Shown here piece after piece: positions 52,195 through 62,225 of a stretch of DNA of 64,000 nucleotides. The DNA is from Planctomycetaceae bacterium. GTDB lineage: Bacteria > Planctomycetota > Phycisphaerae > UBA1845 > UTPLA1. The translations under genes and the position numbers were made by a program. How positions within the stretch are numbered: position 1 is the stretch's first letter; each line of letters begins with the position of its first letter. The stretch lies in the NCBI GenBank assembly GCA_006969385.1, contig CP030884.1, forward strand, positions 1,240,001-1,304,000, written 5' to 3'. The notes below the pieces were generated by a model. That model saw only the letters and a list, made by a program, of their open reading frames with translations. It had not been told where the DNA came from and did no database searches.

Positions 52195-52440
52195 CCTAAT
52201 ATTTTACCCGAATCCATTCAAACCGACGGATGAGAGCGCGCTTTCGTCGTGTTGTGGAGCTTTGAAACTCGACTACAGGTCCAGAAAAAACTGCCACCCC
52301 ACGATAAAGTAACCCACCTAACGCACCTAAGGATTGCTTATCGTTTTCGACACGACGCTTTATGCAACGCGTCATCCAAAACGGATAGGATTGGTATTAA
52401 ATCCGTATCTGCGCTTTCCTAACAAATGTACTCCGCGAAC

Positions 52441-53448
52441 TCAGTCGTCGCCAAACATTCCGCTTAGTCCGAAGCCGCCGAGGATGGAGCCTTCGCCCTT
52501 GCCGCCCGCGGCGCTGAAGGTACCCGCGATGCGGCCCGCGAGGCGCGAAAACGGCAACGACTGTAACCAAACCGTGCCGGGGCCGGTGAGGCTGGCCATG
52601 AAGATGCCTTCGCCGCCGAAGAGCATCGTCTTTACGCCGCCCGCACGCTCGATGTCGTAATCCACGCTGGGTTGAAACGCGACCAGACAGCCCGTGTCGC
52701 AGCGCAACTTCTCACCCGCTGCGAGTTGCCGCCGCACAATCGTGCCGCCCGCATGCACAAATGCCAAACCGTCACCCTTTAAGCGTTGCAGAATGAAGCC
52801 CTCACCACCGAACAGACCTGCGCCGATCTTTTTCTGAAACGCGATATCCATCTGCACACCGCGGGCGGCGCATAGAAACGATTGCTTTTGACAGAGGATT
52901 TCGCCCCCGAGTTCGTCAAGATGAATCGGAATAATCTTACCGGGATAGGGCGCGGCGAACGCGACTTGTTCGCGCTGCTGACTGATCGCGCCAAACGTCG
53001 TTAGAAAAAGCGACTCGCCCGTGACCATACGCTTACCGGCGTCGAACAACTTGCCCAACATGCCGGTTTGCTTGCTCGGATCGCCGAAGACGGTTTCCAT
53101 TTGAATTCCGCTCGACATGTGCATCATCGCGCCGGCTTCGGCCACGACGACTTCATTCGGATCGAGCGTGATCTCCACGAACTGCATATCGTCGCCGAAG
53201 ATTTCATAATCGATCTCATCCGCCACGCGCGTGCCGCGCGAAGGTGCCGGTGGCGGACCACCCGTGCCGCGCAGCGCGTTCATGATCGGCGCGACGTGCC
53301 GCGCCTTCACCCAGTCGGCCGTGCTCGGGCCGTACACGAGCGTATCGGGACCGTCGAGGCTGGGCAGCTTGGCGATGAGTTCTTCGATGCTCATGGGGCC
53401 GACGGGTTTGTCGGCAGACGCGTGATACCAACCGGTGTTTTGCGACAT
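52441..53448 (-). CDS. AIM24/TIGR00266-family protein with GYF-like N-terminal domain
   Basis: A 335-residue protein. The N-terminal 55 residues form a GYF_2-type domain ([23 protein letters not shown]...[15 protein letters not shown]), which binds short peptides or lies near membranes. Residues about 75-310 are the AIM24 domain, with the beta-sheet repeats [33 protein letters not shown] and [22 protein letters not shown]. The biological role of this family is not clear. The start ATG follows AGGATTACGCC. A short Gly-rich tail ([16 protein letters not shown]) ends the protein. Confidence 0.88.
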   Translation of the reverse strand: MSQNTGWYHASADKPVGPMSIEELIAKLPSLDGPDTLVYGPSTADWVKARHVAPIMNALRGTGGPPPAPSRGTRVADEIDYEIFGDDMQFVEITLDPNEVVVAEAGAMMHMSSGIQMETVFGDPSKQTGMLGKLFDAGKRMVTGESLFLTTFGAISQQREQVAFAAPYPGKIIPIHLDELGGEILCQKQSFLCAARGVQMDIAFQKKIGAGLFGGEGFILQRLKGDGLAFVHAGGTIVRRQLAAGEKLRCDTGCLVAFQPSVDYDIERAGGVKTMLFGGEGIFMASLTGPGTVWLQSLPFSRLAGRIAGTFSAAGGKGEGSILGGFGLSGMFGDD

Positions 53449-53487
53449 GGCGTAATCCTAACGATGCAATCTTGTGTTTTTGGTCTG

Positions 53488-53925
53488 TTATTCAGCGCGG
53501 CCTGCCTGCACCAAGCTAACGTCGTAGGTCGTGACCTCAAGCGCGTGCCCCCACGGGTCGTAGAAATAAACCGAGTACGATAACTCGTGATCGACGACCT
53601 CAATGGAATTGAGCGCAGCCCCGTCTATATTTCGCAAATCGCGCGCGGCAATCTCCTGAATGAACCGTAGAAAATCGTCACCGCTCACGCCGAAGGCGAC
53701 GCGCCGGTAACCGTGCGTCGCGGGCGTGTCGCTCGCCGGCCCTTCAAACAATGCCAGCTTACCCGCGCCGTCGGCAGTTGCGATCATCAGCGGACCGCGT
53801 GGATCGGTCGCCCATGCCTCAAATGAATGCACAATTTCCATCCCCAGCGCGGAGCGATACCAAGCCGCCGCTTGGTAGCGATCGGGCACGAACAATTCGA
53901 CATGATCGATGGAGTGCACGCGCAT
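53488..53925 (-). CDS. VOC (glyoxalase-fold) family protein
   Basis: A 145-residue single-domain protein with paired beta-alpha-beta modules: VHSIDHVELFVPDRYQAAAWYRSALGMEI at the start and YSVYFYDPWGHALEVTTYD at the end. A possible metal-binding set is H8, E-rich positions in the second module, and the C-terminal Glu in ALEVTTYD. VOC proteins include dioxygenases and antibiotic-binding proteins, so no specific activity can be given. It follows the AIM24-like gene, upstream by 40 bases on the same strand, and may be co-transcribed. Confidence 0.82.
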   Translation of the reverse strand: MRVHSIDHVELFVPDRYQAAAWYRSALGMEIVHSFEAWATDPRGPLMIATADGAGKLALFEGPASDTPATHGYRRVAFGVSGDDFLRFIQEIAARDLRNIDGAALNSIEVVDHELSYSVYFYDPWGHALEVTTYDVSLVQAGRAE

Positions 53926-54010
53926 CGATGTAGATGGTATTGGAAATGTGTGGATGGTGCGCGGGGATTCTGCAGGGCGAGGGAGGGCCTCAACACCTTC
54001 GTTAATTCAC

Positions 54011-54102
54011 TTAGCCCCCGGCCAATGGCCGGGGGCTAAATTCGCTTGGACGAATTGGCTTATCGAGATGATCCCCCAGCCCCAGAGGGGCAGGGGCACC
54101 CG
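54011..54102. repeat. Perfect palindrome plus GC-rich hairpin
   Basis: TTAGCCCCCGGCC and GGCCGGGGGCTAA are perfect arms around AAT (54011-54039). A second element, CCCCCAGCCCCAGAGGGG continuing CAGGGG, lies at about 54073-54096. Both are in the gap between the VOC and nucleotide-sugar dehydrogenase genes and are typical of the repeats in this chromosome. Confidence 0.75.
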
Positions 54103-54157
54103 GTATCGCACGTTAGGCCTTTAAAACTTACGCGTTCACAATCTACGTCGTCACCAT

Positions 54158-55480
54158 CTACGCTTTCACAATTTTCTTGCGGCCCGTCTTCACGTTACCC
54201 GTGGCGTTGCGCGTGTCGACCACGAGTTGCGAATGCGTCACGATCTCGTCGTAATCGTAAGTCGAATGGTCCGTCGAGATCAGCACCGCGTCGTACTTTT
54301 TAAGATTGGCGGGCGTAAGTGCGACCGACTTCATCTTGAGATCGTGTTCACGGCCCTTATGCGTGCGCGGCACGTGCGGATCGTTGTAATCGACCAGCGC
54401 GCCGTGCTCTTGCAGCATGTGAATCAACTCGATGCTCGGGCTTTCACGGATATCGTCCACATCCTTCTTATACGCCAAACCCAACACCAAAATCTTCGAG
54501 CCGCGAATCGGCTTCTTATGATCGTTGAGCGCCAACGATAATCGATGAATCACATACTCCGGCATGGCCGTATTGATTTCACCGGCCAATTCGATGAAAC
54601 GCGTCGACTCACCGTATTGCCGCGCCTTCCACGTGAGATAAAACGGATCGATCGGAATACAGTGACCACCCAATCCGGGGCCGGGATAAAAAGCCGAGTA
54701 ACCGAACGGTTTGGTCTTGGCCGCTTCGATCACATCCCAAACATCGATGCCCATCTTATCGAACAGCATCTTTAACTCGTTGACCATCGCGATGTTCACG
54801 CAACGGTAAACGTTCTCAACAATTTTGGCGGCTTCGGCAACTTCGCAACTGTTCACCGGAATCGCCTGCGAGAGCGCCTGGCTATACATCGCCATGGCAA
54901 TCTTCAGGCTGTCCTTATCGTGGCCGCCGACGAGCTTGGGAATCGTCTCGGTCGAGAAATCCTGTCGACCGGGGTCTTCGCGTTCGGGGCTGTAGGCGAG
55001 AAAGAAGTCTTTTCCGGCCTTGAGGCCGCTGGCTTCTTCGAGAATCGGCTTCAATAAATCGCTGGTCGTACCCGGGTACGTCGTCGATTCGAGCGTGACC
55101 AACTGCCCCGCGCGCAACTTCTTTCCAATCGCGCGCGCCGTCGATTCGACGTAGCTCATATCCGGGTCGCGCGTTTTCGAGAGCGGCGTCGGCACACAGA
55201 TGATGATGGCATCGGGCTTGTTTAGCTCGCCCATGTTCTCGGTCGCGCGAAACTTTTTCGACGCCACCAGATCTTTGATCGTCGAATCAGGAATGTGCTT
55301 GATGTAGCTCTTGCCCGCGTTGAGCTTCTTCACCTTATCGGGATCGACATCGAAACAGAGCGTGGCAAACCCGGCCTTGCCGAACGTCCGCGCTAGCGGC
55401 AGCCCCACGTAGCCCATGCCCACGACACCGATCAGGGCGTTGCGATCCAAATACTTTTTTTCGAGCTGTTTGACGTCCAA
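54158..55480 (-). CDS. Nucleotide-sugar dehydrogenase (WbpA/UDP-sugar type)
   Basis: A 440-residue NAD-dependent enzyme. The Rossmann motif is GVVGMGYVGLPLARTFGKAGF near the N-terminus, and the catalytic Cys is in GPGLGGHCIPIDPFYLTW. It should oxidise the C6 hydroxyl of a UDP-sugar (UDP-GlcNAc or UDP-glucose) to the uronic acid for capsule or O-antigen synthesis. I start it at a TTG at 55480 with GGAG eight bases upstream. The open frame continues to 55669, but that stretch runs through a terminator hairpin (55618-55648) and has no family similarity. No adjacent sugar-modifying genes. Confidence 0.88.
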   Translation of the reverse strand: MDVKQLEKKYLDRNALIGVVGMGYVGLPLARTFGKAGFATLCFDVDPDKVKKLNAGKSYIKHIPDSTIKDLVASKKFRATENMGELNKPDAIIICVPTPLSKTRDPDMSYVESTARAIGKKLRAGQLVTLESTTYPGTTSDLLKPILEEASGLKAGKDFFLAYSPEREDPGRQDFSTETIPKLVGGHDKDSLKIAMAMYSQALSQAIPVNSCEVAEAAKIVENVYRCVNIAMVNELKMLFDKMGIDVWDVIEAAKTKPFGYSAFYPGPGLGGHCIPIDPFYLTWKARQYGESTRFIELAGEINTAMPEYVIHRLSLALNDHKKPIRGSKILVLGLAYKKDVDDIRESPSIELIHMLQEHGALVDYNDPHVPRTHKGREHDLKMKSVALTPANLKKYDAVLISTDHSTYDYDEIVTHSQLVVDTRNATGNVKTGRKKIVKA

Positions 55481-55617
55481 CCGTCGTACTCCGCGCTGTA
55501 GCACCGGCTGCCCGCCGATGTCGTCAATCGTCTTCGCTACGAGCAGAAAATTCGCCCGCGTTCTATATCCTTCGGCATTAGACCGCCCGCCCAACATAGC
55601 GGCAAGGCGCATAAATA

Positions 55618-55648
55618 CGGCAGGCCGTTCGTCCTGAACGGCCTGCCG
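55618..55648 (-). terminator. Strong hairpin, terminator of the coiled-coil gene
   Basis: CGGCAGGCCGTTC and GAACGGCCTGCCG form a 13-base-pair perfect stem with a five-base loop. On the minus strand it is followed by TATTTATGC. It lies between the 87-residue coiled-coil gene and the dehydrogenase, and argues against the longer dehydrogenase start. Confidence 0.75.
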
Positions 55649-55773
55649 CATCAAGTGGGTGGGATGCAAAAAGGAGCGTGGAAAAGGATATCAGCACTCG
55701 ACTGGGTAACGGTCATGCGTTAACGCTTGCGGGGGCAAGTTCGGCGGCTCGTCACCGATCGTCGGACGGCGGA

Positions 55774-56037
55774 TTAACCGTCCGACTGTTCCTCGAGCAT
55801 TTTGCGTAGGTAGCCGTTTTCGCGGCGGGTGGCTTCGAGATCGAACAGCAGGTACTTCACCGACAGGCGCAGGTAGTCGAGCGATTCCTGCAGGCTGTTG
55901 ACCGTGGCACGTAGCTTGGCGTGTCGTTCCTTAGTCTGGGCCGCGAGGGTTTCGAGCTTGGTGCGATCTTCGGCGGGCAGGTTGCCGATCTCTTTCACCA
56001 GTTCGGCCAGCTTCTTCTGAAACGTGTTTTCGTCCAT
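55774..56037 (-). CDS. Small coiled-coil protein
   Basis: An 87-residue protein starting at the ATG at 56037, preceded by GAGGAGAGGG. The frame is open further upstream to 56172 but without a ribosome-binding site. The sequence is acidic and helical: MDENTFQKKLAELVKEIGNLP, then two coiled-coil stretches (LETLAAQTKERHAKLRATVNSLQESLDYL and LLFDLEATRRENGYLRKML). It is likely a small cytoplasmic oligomer with unknown function. Transcribed divergently from the TPR membrane protein gene. Confidence 0.65.
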   Translation of the reverse strand: MDENTFQKKLAELVKEIGNLPAEDRTKLETLAAQTKERHAKLRATVNSLQESLDYLRLSVKYLLFDLEATRRENGYLRKMLEEQSDG

Positions 56038-56389
56038 CACCCTCTCCTCAGTGGTTGGTGAGTTTTGCGGTTTGCGACGGCTGGTTGCGACGCTCGGTCG
56101 CGTCCGTCGTTGACGCTCGGCATAAATTGCACCCCGCGTGCCAATGCTGCCGCCCCACTCAACTCTATTCACCTAAATAACTGAAATAAATAGGCTTACA
56201 CCTGGCTACGGCCTGCGGCACACCAGATTTCCGCCGGTCCGGCTGTGCGGCCTCGTTGCAAATGGGCAACGCGCCTGCTTGTGGCCGTGCCCGAAAGCGA
56301 CGATGTTGTGCCAACGCGACGGACATCAACTGCCCCGTCGCAAAGCCGCAACCTGCCACCGACGCTCGGGAAAGGCGAAAAGACCCCCC

Positions 56390-58090
56390 ATGGGACGAAC
56401 CACACCGCATTCGGGCTCGAGCACGTTTGACCGCCTCGGCTGGATGGCCGTTATCGCCATCGCCGCGGCGACGGCGTTTTGGCCCGCTCTCGACGGGCAA
56501 TTCCTGAACTGGGATGACGATCGGAATTTTCTGGCTAATCCGAGTTATCGGGGCTTCGGGCCGGAGCAATGGAAGTGGGCGTGGACGACGGACCACCTAG
56601 GGGTTTGGCAACCGCTAGCCTGGATGCTGCTCGGTCTCGAACACGAAATCGCCGGCACCGACGCCGATGGGAATCCGCGACCGTTTGTGTATCACGCCGT
56701 CAGTCTCGGCTGTCACATCATCAATGGTTGGCTCTTATTCGGTTTGTTGGCGAGCCTGATCGCGCGGGGGGGCGGGATGGTGCGGCCCGACCGAGTGCGG
56801 GTGATGGCGGCGGGGGCTATCGCTACGCTCTTCACGGTGCATCCGCTGCGCGTGGAAGCTGTCGCGTGGATATCGGCGCAACCCTATCTGCCGGCGATTG
56901 GATTTAGCTATTTGTCGATTTGGATATACCTGCAGCGCTTTGACGAGCGCGGTGAACAACGACCACGATCATTTTCGTTATTAGCTGCATCATTTTTTTG
57001 CTTTGTGATTGCCTGCGGTTTTAAGGCCGTGGCCCTGACGACGCCTTTGGTCTTTTTGATCGCGGATTTTTATCCACTGGGACGCCACCGCGTAACGCCG
57101 GCGCAGCGCGGCAAACGCTTGCAGCGCATCTTTATCGAGAAGCTTCCCTACTTCGCCGTTGTTGCGTTCGTTGCCTACATGGCCGCGTGGGCCAAGGATG
57201 TCGGCCAAGGCAAGGAGCTCACCGGCTTATTCAGTTTCGACCAACGTCTTGCGCAAGCCTGTTGGGGCTACTGCCTCTATATCATCAAGACGATTGTGCC
57301 GCTCGCGTTGAGCCCGTTTTATGAAGTGCCTACTTACTTCGGTTTAGCGACATGGCCAATCTTCCTCGGGCTACCCCTCGTGCTCGTGTTAACGATCGTA
57401 AGTCTTGCGTTGCGGCGGAAAGCCCCCTACTTGCTCGCGGCATGGGTGTGCTACCTAATCGTGTTGCTACCCAACAGCGGCATCGTGCAAATCTCGCAAC
57501 AGCTTGCGACAGATCGTTACAGCTACTTCGCGCTATTGGGTCCGACGGCGTTGCTGGCTGGACTGCTGGCGTGGCGACTCGGTCAAGCGCGCGGCCAAAC
57601 GGCGGCGACGGTTCGCACGTGGTTGGTCGTGCTGGTGGCCATGGCGGCGTTGATCGCGTTGAGCCGACAACAATCCGCGCGCTGGCGCGACTCCAACGCG
57701 TTGTGGGCTTATGCCGTCGAACTCGATCCGCAATCGCCGCACGCACGTTGTCAGTTAGGTCAGGCCCTGATTGCAGAGTTACGCTTCGATGACGCCATCG
57801 AACAACTCAAACGGGCGATCGAATTGGCACCCGATTTCGCCTTTGCGTATTCTAACCTCGCCGTCGTGCAACTCGAAACGTCTCAAACACAAGCGGCGAT
57901 CGAGAACTTCAACCTCGCATTGCAATACGGTAGCAACTTCGCGGATGGCGATCTGGCCAAAATTCACTTCGGCCTCGCCGTGGCGCACTTTCGCATCGAC
58001 CAAACGCGCGCAGGATTGTTTCACGCCAAAGAAGCCAGCCGCTTGGGCTTTCCACCGGAGAGAATCGCCGATTTGATGGCGAGCTTTTAG
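56390..58090 (+). CDS. Multi-pass membrane protein with C-terminal TPRs (O-mannosyltransferase-like)
   Basis: A 566-residue protein starting at the ATG at 56390; the frame is open further back, but that stretch has repeat-like sequence and no better start. About ten membrane helices span residues 15-430. The first loop has FLNWDDDRNFLANPSYRGF, with the Asp pair seen in GT-C glycosyltransferases of the PMT/TMTC type, and a later conserved stretch is TLFTVHPLRVEAVAWIS. The C-terminal 110 residues form about three TPRs (AELRFDDAIEQLKRAIELAPDFAFAYSNLAVVQL). The family probably transfers a sugar from a lipid donor to proteins at the periplasmic face; activity is inferred, not shown. Confidence 0.78.
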   Translation: MGRTTPHSGSSTFDRLGWMAVIAIAAATAFWPALDGQFLNWDDDRNFLANPSYRGFGPEQWKWAWTTDHLGVWQPLAWMLLGLEHEIAGTDADGNPRPFVYHAVSLGCHIINGWLLFGLLASLIARGGGMVRPDRVRVMAAGAIATLFTVHPLRVEAVAWISAQPYLPAIGFSYLSIWIYLQRFDERGEQRPRSFSLLAASFFCFVIACGFKAVALTTPLVFLIADFYPLGRHRVTPAQRGKRLQRIFIEKLPYFAVVAFVAYMAAWAKDVGQGKELTGLFSFDQRLAQACWGYCLYIIKTIVPLALSPFYEVPTYFGLATWPIFLGLPLVLVLTIVSLALRRKAPYLLAAWVCYLIVLLPNSGIVQISQQLATDRYSYFALLGPTALLAGLLAWRLGQARGQTAATVRTWLVVLVAMAALIALSRQQSARWRDSNALWAYAVELDPQSPHARCQLGQALIAELRFDDAIEQLKRAIELAPDFAFAYSNLAVVQLETSQTQAAIENFNLALQYGSNFADGDLAKIHFGLAVAHFRIDQTRAGLFHAKEASRLGFPPERIADLMASF

Positions 58091-58265
58091 TGGGTGATAG
58101 GGACGTGTGTACAGATAGAGACGCGTTCCCGAATCAGTTCTCGCTGATCGTGAGTTAACGGCATACCGGTGTTACAGCAGATATCGTACGTCCGCATCGG
58201 AACTGCTGTAACTCTGCATATGAAGCCGGGTCCCTTCAATTGGCTAGGTGGCTATATCGAATCAT

Positions 58266-58481
58266 TACGCCGAAGGCGTTACACCCATTAGCCCGGGGTT
58301 GACGCGAAGCGGCTACCCTGGGTTTCGTCTGTTAACGAATCCAACTCTAAAAGAGTTGCGCCGCGGCTCGGACCGACGAGGCCGCAACCCCGTTGGGGTT
58401 GAAGGTCTTTATGCATACGTTCACCCCGGGTAGCCGCTGTTGCGGCAACCCGGGGCTAGTTGGCCTAACGCCTTCGGCGTA
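58266..58481. repeat. 216-bp nested inverted-repeat element
   Basis: Two outer arms of about 58 bases (58266-58323 and 58423-58481) are inverted copies of each other at roughly 80% identity. Each contains its own hairpin (ACGCCGAAGGCGT at 58267-58279; ACGCCTTCGGCGT at 58468-58480). Between them lie two more perfect hairpins, CAACTCTAAAAGAGTTG (58342-58358) and CAACCCCGTTGGGGTTG (58385-58401). The element sits in a 606-bp gap (58091-58696) in which I see no gene. Confidence 0.8.
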
Positions 58482-58696
58482 TTCTGTTTTATTGCCGTAC
58501 TCCAAAGTCAATATCTATCTGGTTTCGAGAAGGACCATTTAACAGGTCAATACTCCTCAACCTATGAGGCTGAGCCATTAACAATCATTGGGCAGTAAAG
58601 GAAAAAATGACTCCAGTACTAATCAAGAATAAAAATATAGAATCCAGCGGCACTCGCTAGGCTACGGCGTCGCGGTGTTCGGCTATAACCCCAACG

Positions 58697-60403
58697 TTAA
58701 TCCAGATAACCCAAATCCTGCAGGCGATTGCTGACGTCTTCGATCTCGTCGGCTGTCAGCGCCGTTTCAAGTTCTTCCACGCGGCGATCTTGCGGCGGTT
58801 CGTATTTCACGGCGATCGGGCTGCGGAAGATTTCATGCAATACGGTGCCATCCATATCTTTCGGCACAGGTTGGCCGAGCCCCGCCAGAATCGTCGGCGC
58901 CAAATCGGCAATGTGCGCTCGTACATCGCGCTGACCGGCATGAATCGTCGGCCCCCACGCGGCAAACACACCATCCAATCGGTGCGTGCCTTCCAACCTG
59001 CTAAACGGCACCCAACGCACCGGCGTGCGACCGCGAATCTTTTTGACGACTGCTAAACCATCGGCCGGCGCCAACAGCAAGTCGGGCATCCACGGATGAT
59101 CGCGCCGATCGCAGTCGTACACATCTTCGGTAATGAAGACATCGGTGAATATTTTCATCGTGCGACCGTCGCGATCTTTACACGTAGCCTGCAGCAGGCG
59201 TTGGCGAATCTCGTCGCGCAACGATTCAAACTCGGACGGTTCGACCACGCCCTTGGGCTGTCGCCCCTTCAAATTGAGATACAAAAAGCCATAAACGCCG
59301 GCATGCAGCACGCACGCCTGCGAGTTCGACCAATCAAACGCGAGATCATTCTCAACGCTGTTCATACCGCCGGTCGTCATCGGCGAATTCGTGCCGGTCA
59401 GCCGCCGACGCCATGTTTCCAGGCGGTTCTGTACCTGTGCCAACGGGCTGCGCAATTTGAGATATCCCCACTTCGCTAATAACAAATTGGGCTGCGCCTT
59501 ACCGTCGAGGCTGCCGTGACCGTGGTCGGACATGACGATGATGTGTGCGTCGTGTTCGCGCGCCAGCTTCTTTAACTTGCCGATGACTTTATCGAGATAA
59601 ATCCAACACGATTCGGTTAGCTCGGCGCGGCGCGGATCGCTATCGCGCGTGCGTTCGTCGATATAACGCCAGGCTTTGTGCTGCAGGTTGTCCACCAGCT
59701 TGTACAGCACCATCATCACATCCCAGCCGTACTTCTCGCCGCACATGCGGGCGAGGTCGTAGCCGCGATCAAAACTCTGCTTAATGTATTCGAGGTTCTT
59801 TTCAAACAGGTCGTTGCCGCCGCCGGCTTTGCGCTCCCAACGCTTCTCATGGGTATAGTCGGGAAAACGCTTCAGGATTTCGGCCTGCAAATCCTTGGGA
59901 TAGGTGAAGTCCTTCCCGTGCGGCGTGTCGAAACCGCTGATCATGAAGCCGTTGACTTCGATCGGCGGATACGTCATCGGCACGTTGATCGAACCGACGC
60001 GAAAACCTTTATGGCTGAGAATTTCCCAAATCGTTTGGGCGTTGGTCTGAATCTCCTGATTGTTATTCAGCACCAAGCGATTTTCGGCGGGCTCGTAACG
60101 CAGAAAATCGATAATACCGTGTTTGCCCGGCCCCTTGCCCGTCATAAAGGTCGTCCAAGCCGCCGGCGTGATCGGCGGGCGCGTGGATTCGAGCGGGCCC
60201 GACACGCCGTTGTCGACCAGATCTTTCAACTCGGGCATCTTGCCCGCATCCATCAACGGGCCGAGTACATCGAAGGTTGCGCCGTCGAGACCGAGCAACA
60301 GAATCTTTTTGAACGGGGCCGCACCATCACCGTTGCCACCGGCGACGCCGTCGTGTGGTGGTGCGAGCAGGGGTTGGTCGTAGCCGTGGAGTCGATCCGT
60401 CAT
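58697..60403 (-). CDS. Alkaline-phosphatase-superfamily phosphodiesterase/phosphomutase-like enzyme
   Basis: A 568-residue protein of the type I phosphodiesterase/nucleotide-pyrophosphatase group. Metal ligands appear in ILLLGLDGATFDVL, in TRPPITPAAWTTFMTGKGPGKHG (containing the nucleophile Ser/Thr), and in IIVMSDHGHGSLDG. No signal peptide is obvious, so it may act in the cytoplasm. Planctomycetes have many related proteins, often annotated as predicted AP-superfamily enzymes; the substrate is unknown. The C-terminal 60 residues (EELETALTADEIEDVSNRLQDLGYLD) form a helical tail. It follows a membrane glycosyltransferase-like gene on the same strand. Confidence 0.85.
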   Translation of the reverse strand: MTDRLHGYDQPLLAPPHDGVAGGNGDGAAPFKKILLLGLDGATFDVLGPLMDAGKMPELKDLVDNGVSGPLESTRPPITPAAWTTFMTGKGPGKHGIIDFLRYEPAENRLVLNNNQEIQTNAQTIWEILSHKGFRVGSINVPMTYPPIEVNGFMISGFDTPHGKDFTYPKDLQAEILKRFPDYTHEKRWERKAGGGNDLFEKNLEYIKQSFDRGYDLARMCGEKYGWDVMMVLYKLVDNLQHKAWRYIDERTRDSDPRRAELTESCWIYLDKVIGKLKKLAREHDAHIIVMSDHGHGSLDGKAQPNLLLAKWGYLKLRSPLAQVQNRLETWRRRLTGTNSPMTTGGMNSVENDLAFDWSNSQACVLHAGVYGFLYLNLKGRQPKGVVEPSEFESLRDEIRQRLLQATCKDRDGRTMKIFTDVFITEDVYDCDRRDHPWMPDLLLAPADGLAVVKKIRGRTPVRWVPFSRLEGTHRLDGVFAAWGPTIHAGQRDVRAHIADLAPTILAGLGQPVPKDMDGTVLHEIFRSPIAVKYEPPQDRRVEELETALTADEIEDVSNRLQDLGYLD

Positions 60404-60510
60404 CTAGGTCCGCGCAACATCGATTACTTCGTCAAACTTAGCCAAGGCTAAATTCTAGCCCTAACCGACAGCCATCGCAACGGGTCGCATCTTATCATCG
60501 AATCGCCGCT

Positions 60511-62145
60511 TTAGCGCGGTGCCTGCCACGGGCCGACCTTCTCGAACACGTATAAGTAGGGCACATCGCGAAACGGAAGCGGCCCGGTTGCCAAAACGCG
60601 CCGAAACGACGGGCTTAACGCGAACCATTCCAACTCGATGCCGTGATCCTCGCCCCCCGCAAATTGCCGCTCCCACACGACCAGATTGCCCACCGGGGCG
60701 GCTTCGATCAGCCCGACCGTCGTCGGCCGCTGCGCGGGCAATGCGCGACCGGTGCGTAGATCGATAAACGGATGGGCGGAGACGATCTCGCGATCCGCCA
60801 ACCCGAGCCGCTTGAGATCGACAAGCATCTCGTCGACGAGTTGTGCATCGGGCGTGGGCCGCAGCGGGTGATGCAAGCCGTAGACCGTGAGTATCAGGAT
60901 GACGAGCAGTCCAGCCGGCACGAGCGCGCGGGCGACGACCGGCCAGCGCTGCATTCGCGACAACACAAACATGATCGCCGCGAGCCCGGCCAACGACCAC
61001 GACGAAATGCGAACGGCCCAGACGGCGTAGTGAATCACCGCCATCTCGATGTCCTGCCCGCCTTGCAACACCAATTGCCGTTCGAGCGCCAACCAAAGGA
61101 ATAGCATGCAACCGGCGGCGGCAAGACCGGCGCGGGTCCAGGTTGGGCGCTGCGTGGATAACAAGCGCTCGACACCGGCGACGGCGGCAATAGCCACCAA
61201 CGGGCTGATACCGATGAGAAAACGCGAATAGCCGCCGGAAGCGAACAGCCCGAATCGAAACACGATGACTTGCGCAAAGAAGTATGCCAACGCCGACACG
61301 ACCACCAAGCGCGAACCGTTACGCTTATCGCGCAACAAACGCGGTACGCCGATCATCGCCAGCACCGTAACCGTCGGCCCCCAGGCATGCAGCGTGCGTT
61401 GAAAGAAGGTGAGCCATCCGCCGTGGCCATATTGTTGTGTGGGTTGCGGCTCGAAATACTTCAACACCGGGATCGGTTGATCGAAGAGCCAACAGGCAAT
61501 ATTGATCGCAACCGGCGCAGTCGCCAGCAAAAGTAACTTCCAAAAGGATTGCTTGTCGCGATAGGCATACCACGCGAAGATCGGCGCGAAAACGACAGCC
61601 TCATGCCGCGTGATAAACGCGATCGATAGAATCATCAGCGCGGGTGACCAGCACCTCCGTTGAGTCAGATAGACGGCGACGATCAGATAGAACGCCAACG
61701 GCGTTTCAGTTAGCGTGGTTTGAGCCAAGAGAAAATACACCGGCTGCGCGAATGCCAACGGTATCGCCAACCACGCATGCTTCAGTTTGAGCCGTCGTGA
61801 AATCAGATACGCCAGCCATGCCGAAACGCCCGTTAGCAACGTCGAGAGAATTTTGCACGCCATAAACCCAAGCGGCGCAACGGCAGCGTAGGGAATGGTG
61901 AATCCGGGTCGGCCCCAGTCGTTTAGCAAGTAGGCGGGCCAGCGCCACGACCAAGCGGCGTATAGGTAGTGCGTGATGTCATCGAGATGATAATACGCGT
62001 TGCCGCTCAGCAGCGTGCAAGTCAACGTTGCAAGGAAGCAAGCGGCCACGGCCACCATGGCGACGAAATGACTTTGTACAGTCGCAACCCCGTTTGCTTC
62101 GTTGGGCTGTAGTTTGCCCGCGCTGTTTGCCTGCCTCGACGCCAT
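60511..62145 (-). CDS. GT-C-type membrane glycosyltransferase-like protein
   Basis: A 544-residue protein with about 11-12 membrane helices. The first periplasmic loop has SGNAYYHLDDITHYLYAAWSWRWPAYLLNDWGRPGF, with a DD pair as in GT39/GT83-like mannosyl- or arabinosyltransferases. Conserved Arg/His residues (ITRHEAVVFAPIFAWYAYR) and a soluble C-terminal domain (about 470-544) follow. It probably uses a polyprenyl-phosphate sugar donor at the outer face of the inner membrane. Exact substrate unknown. It lies upstream of the AP-superfamily gene and could be co-transcribed with it. Confidence 0.75.
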   Translation of the reverse strand: MASRQANSAGKLQPNEANGVATVQSHFVAMVAVAACFLATLTCTLLSGNAYYHLDDITHYLYAAWSWRWPAYLLNDWGRPGFTIPYAAVAPLGFMACKILSTLLTGVSAWLAYLISRRLKLKHAWLAIPLAFAQPVYFLLAQTTLTETPLAFYLIVAVYLTQRRCWSPALMILSIAFITRHEAVVFAPIFAWYAYRDKQSFWKLLLLATAPVAINIACWLFDQPIPVLKYFEPQPTQQYGHGGWLTFFQRTLHAWGPTVTVLAMIGVPRLLRDKRNGSRLVVVSALAYFFAQVIVFRFGLFASGGYSRFLIGISPLVAIAAVAGVERLLSTQRPTWTRAGLAAAGCMLFLWLALERQLVLQGGQDIEMAVIHYAVWAVRISSWSLAGLAAIMFVLSRMQRWPVVARALVPAGLLVILILTVYGLHHPLRPTPDAQLVDEMLVDLKRLGLADREIVSAHPFIDLRTGRALPAQRPTTVGLIEAAPVGNLVVWERQFAGGEDHGIELEWFALSPSFRRVLATGPLPFRDVPYLYVFEKVGPWQAPR

Positions 62146-62225
62146 CGACGATAAGCCTATTGGGATTCGTGCCCGACGCCAGTTGTTATCACGACGAAAT
62201 CACAGCAGTGCCTTAGAATCGAATC

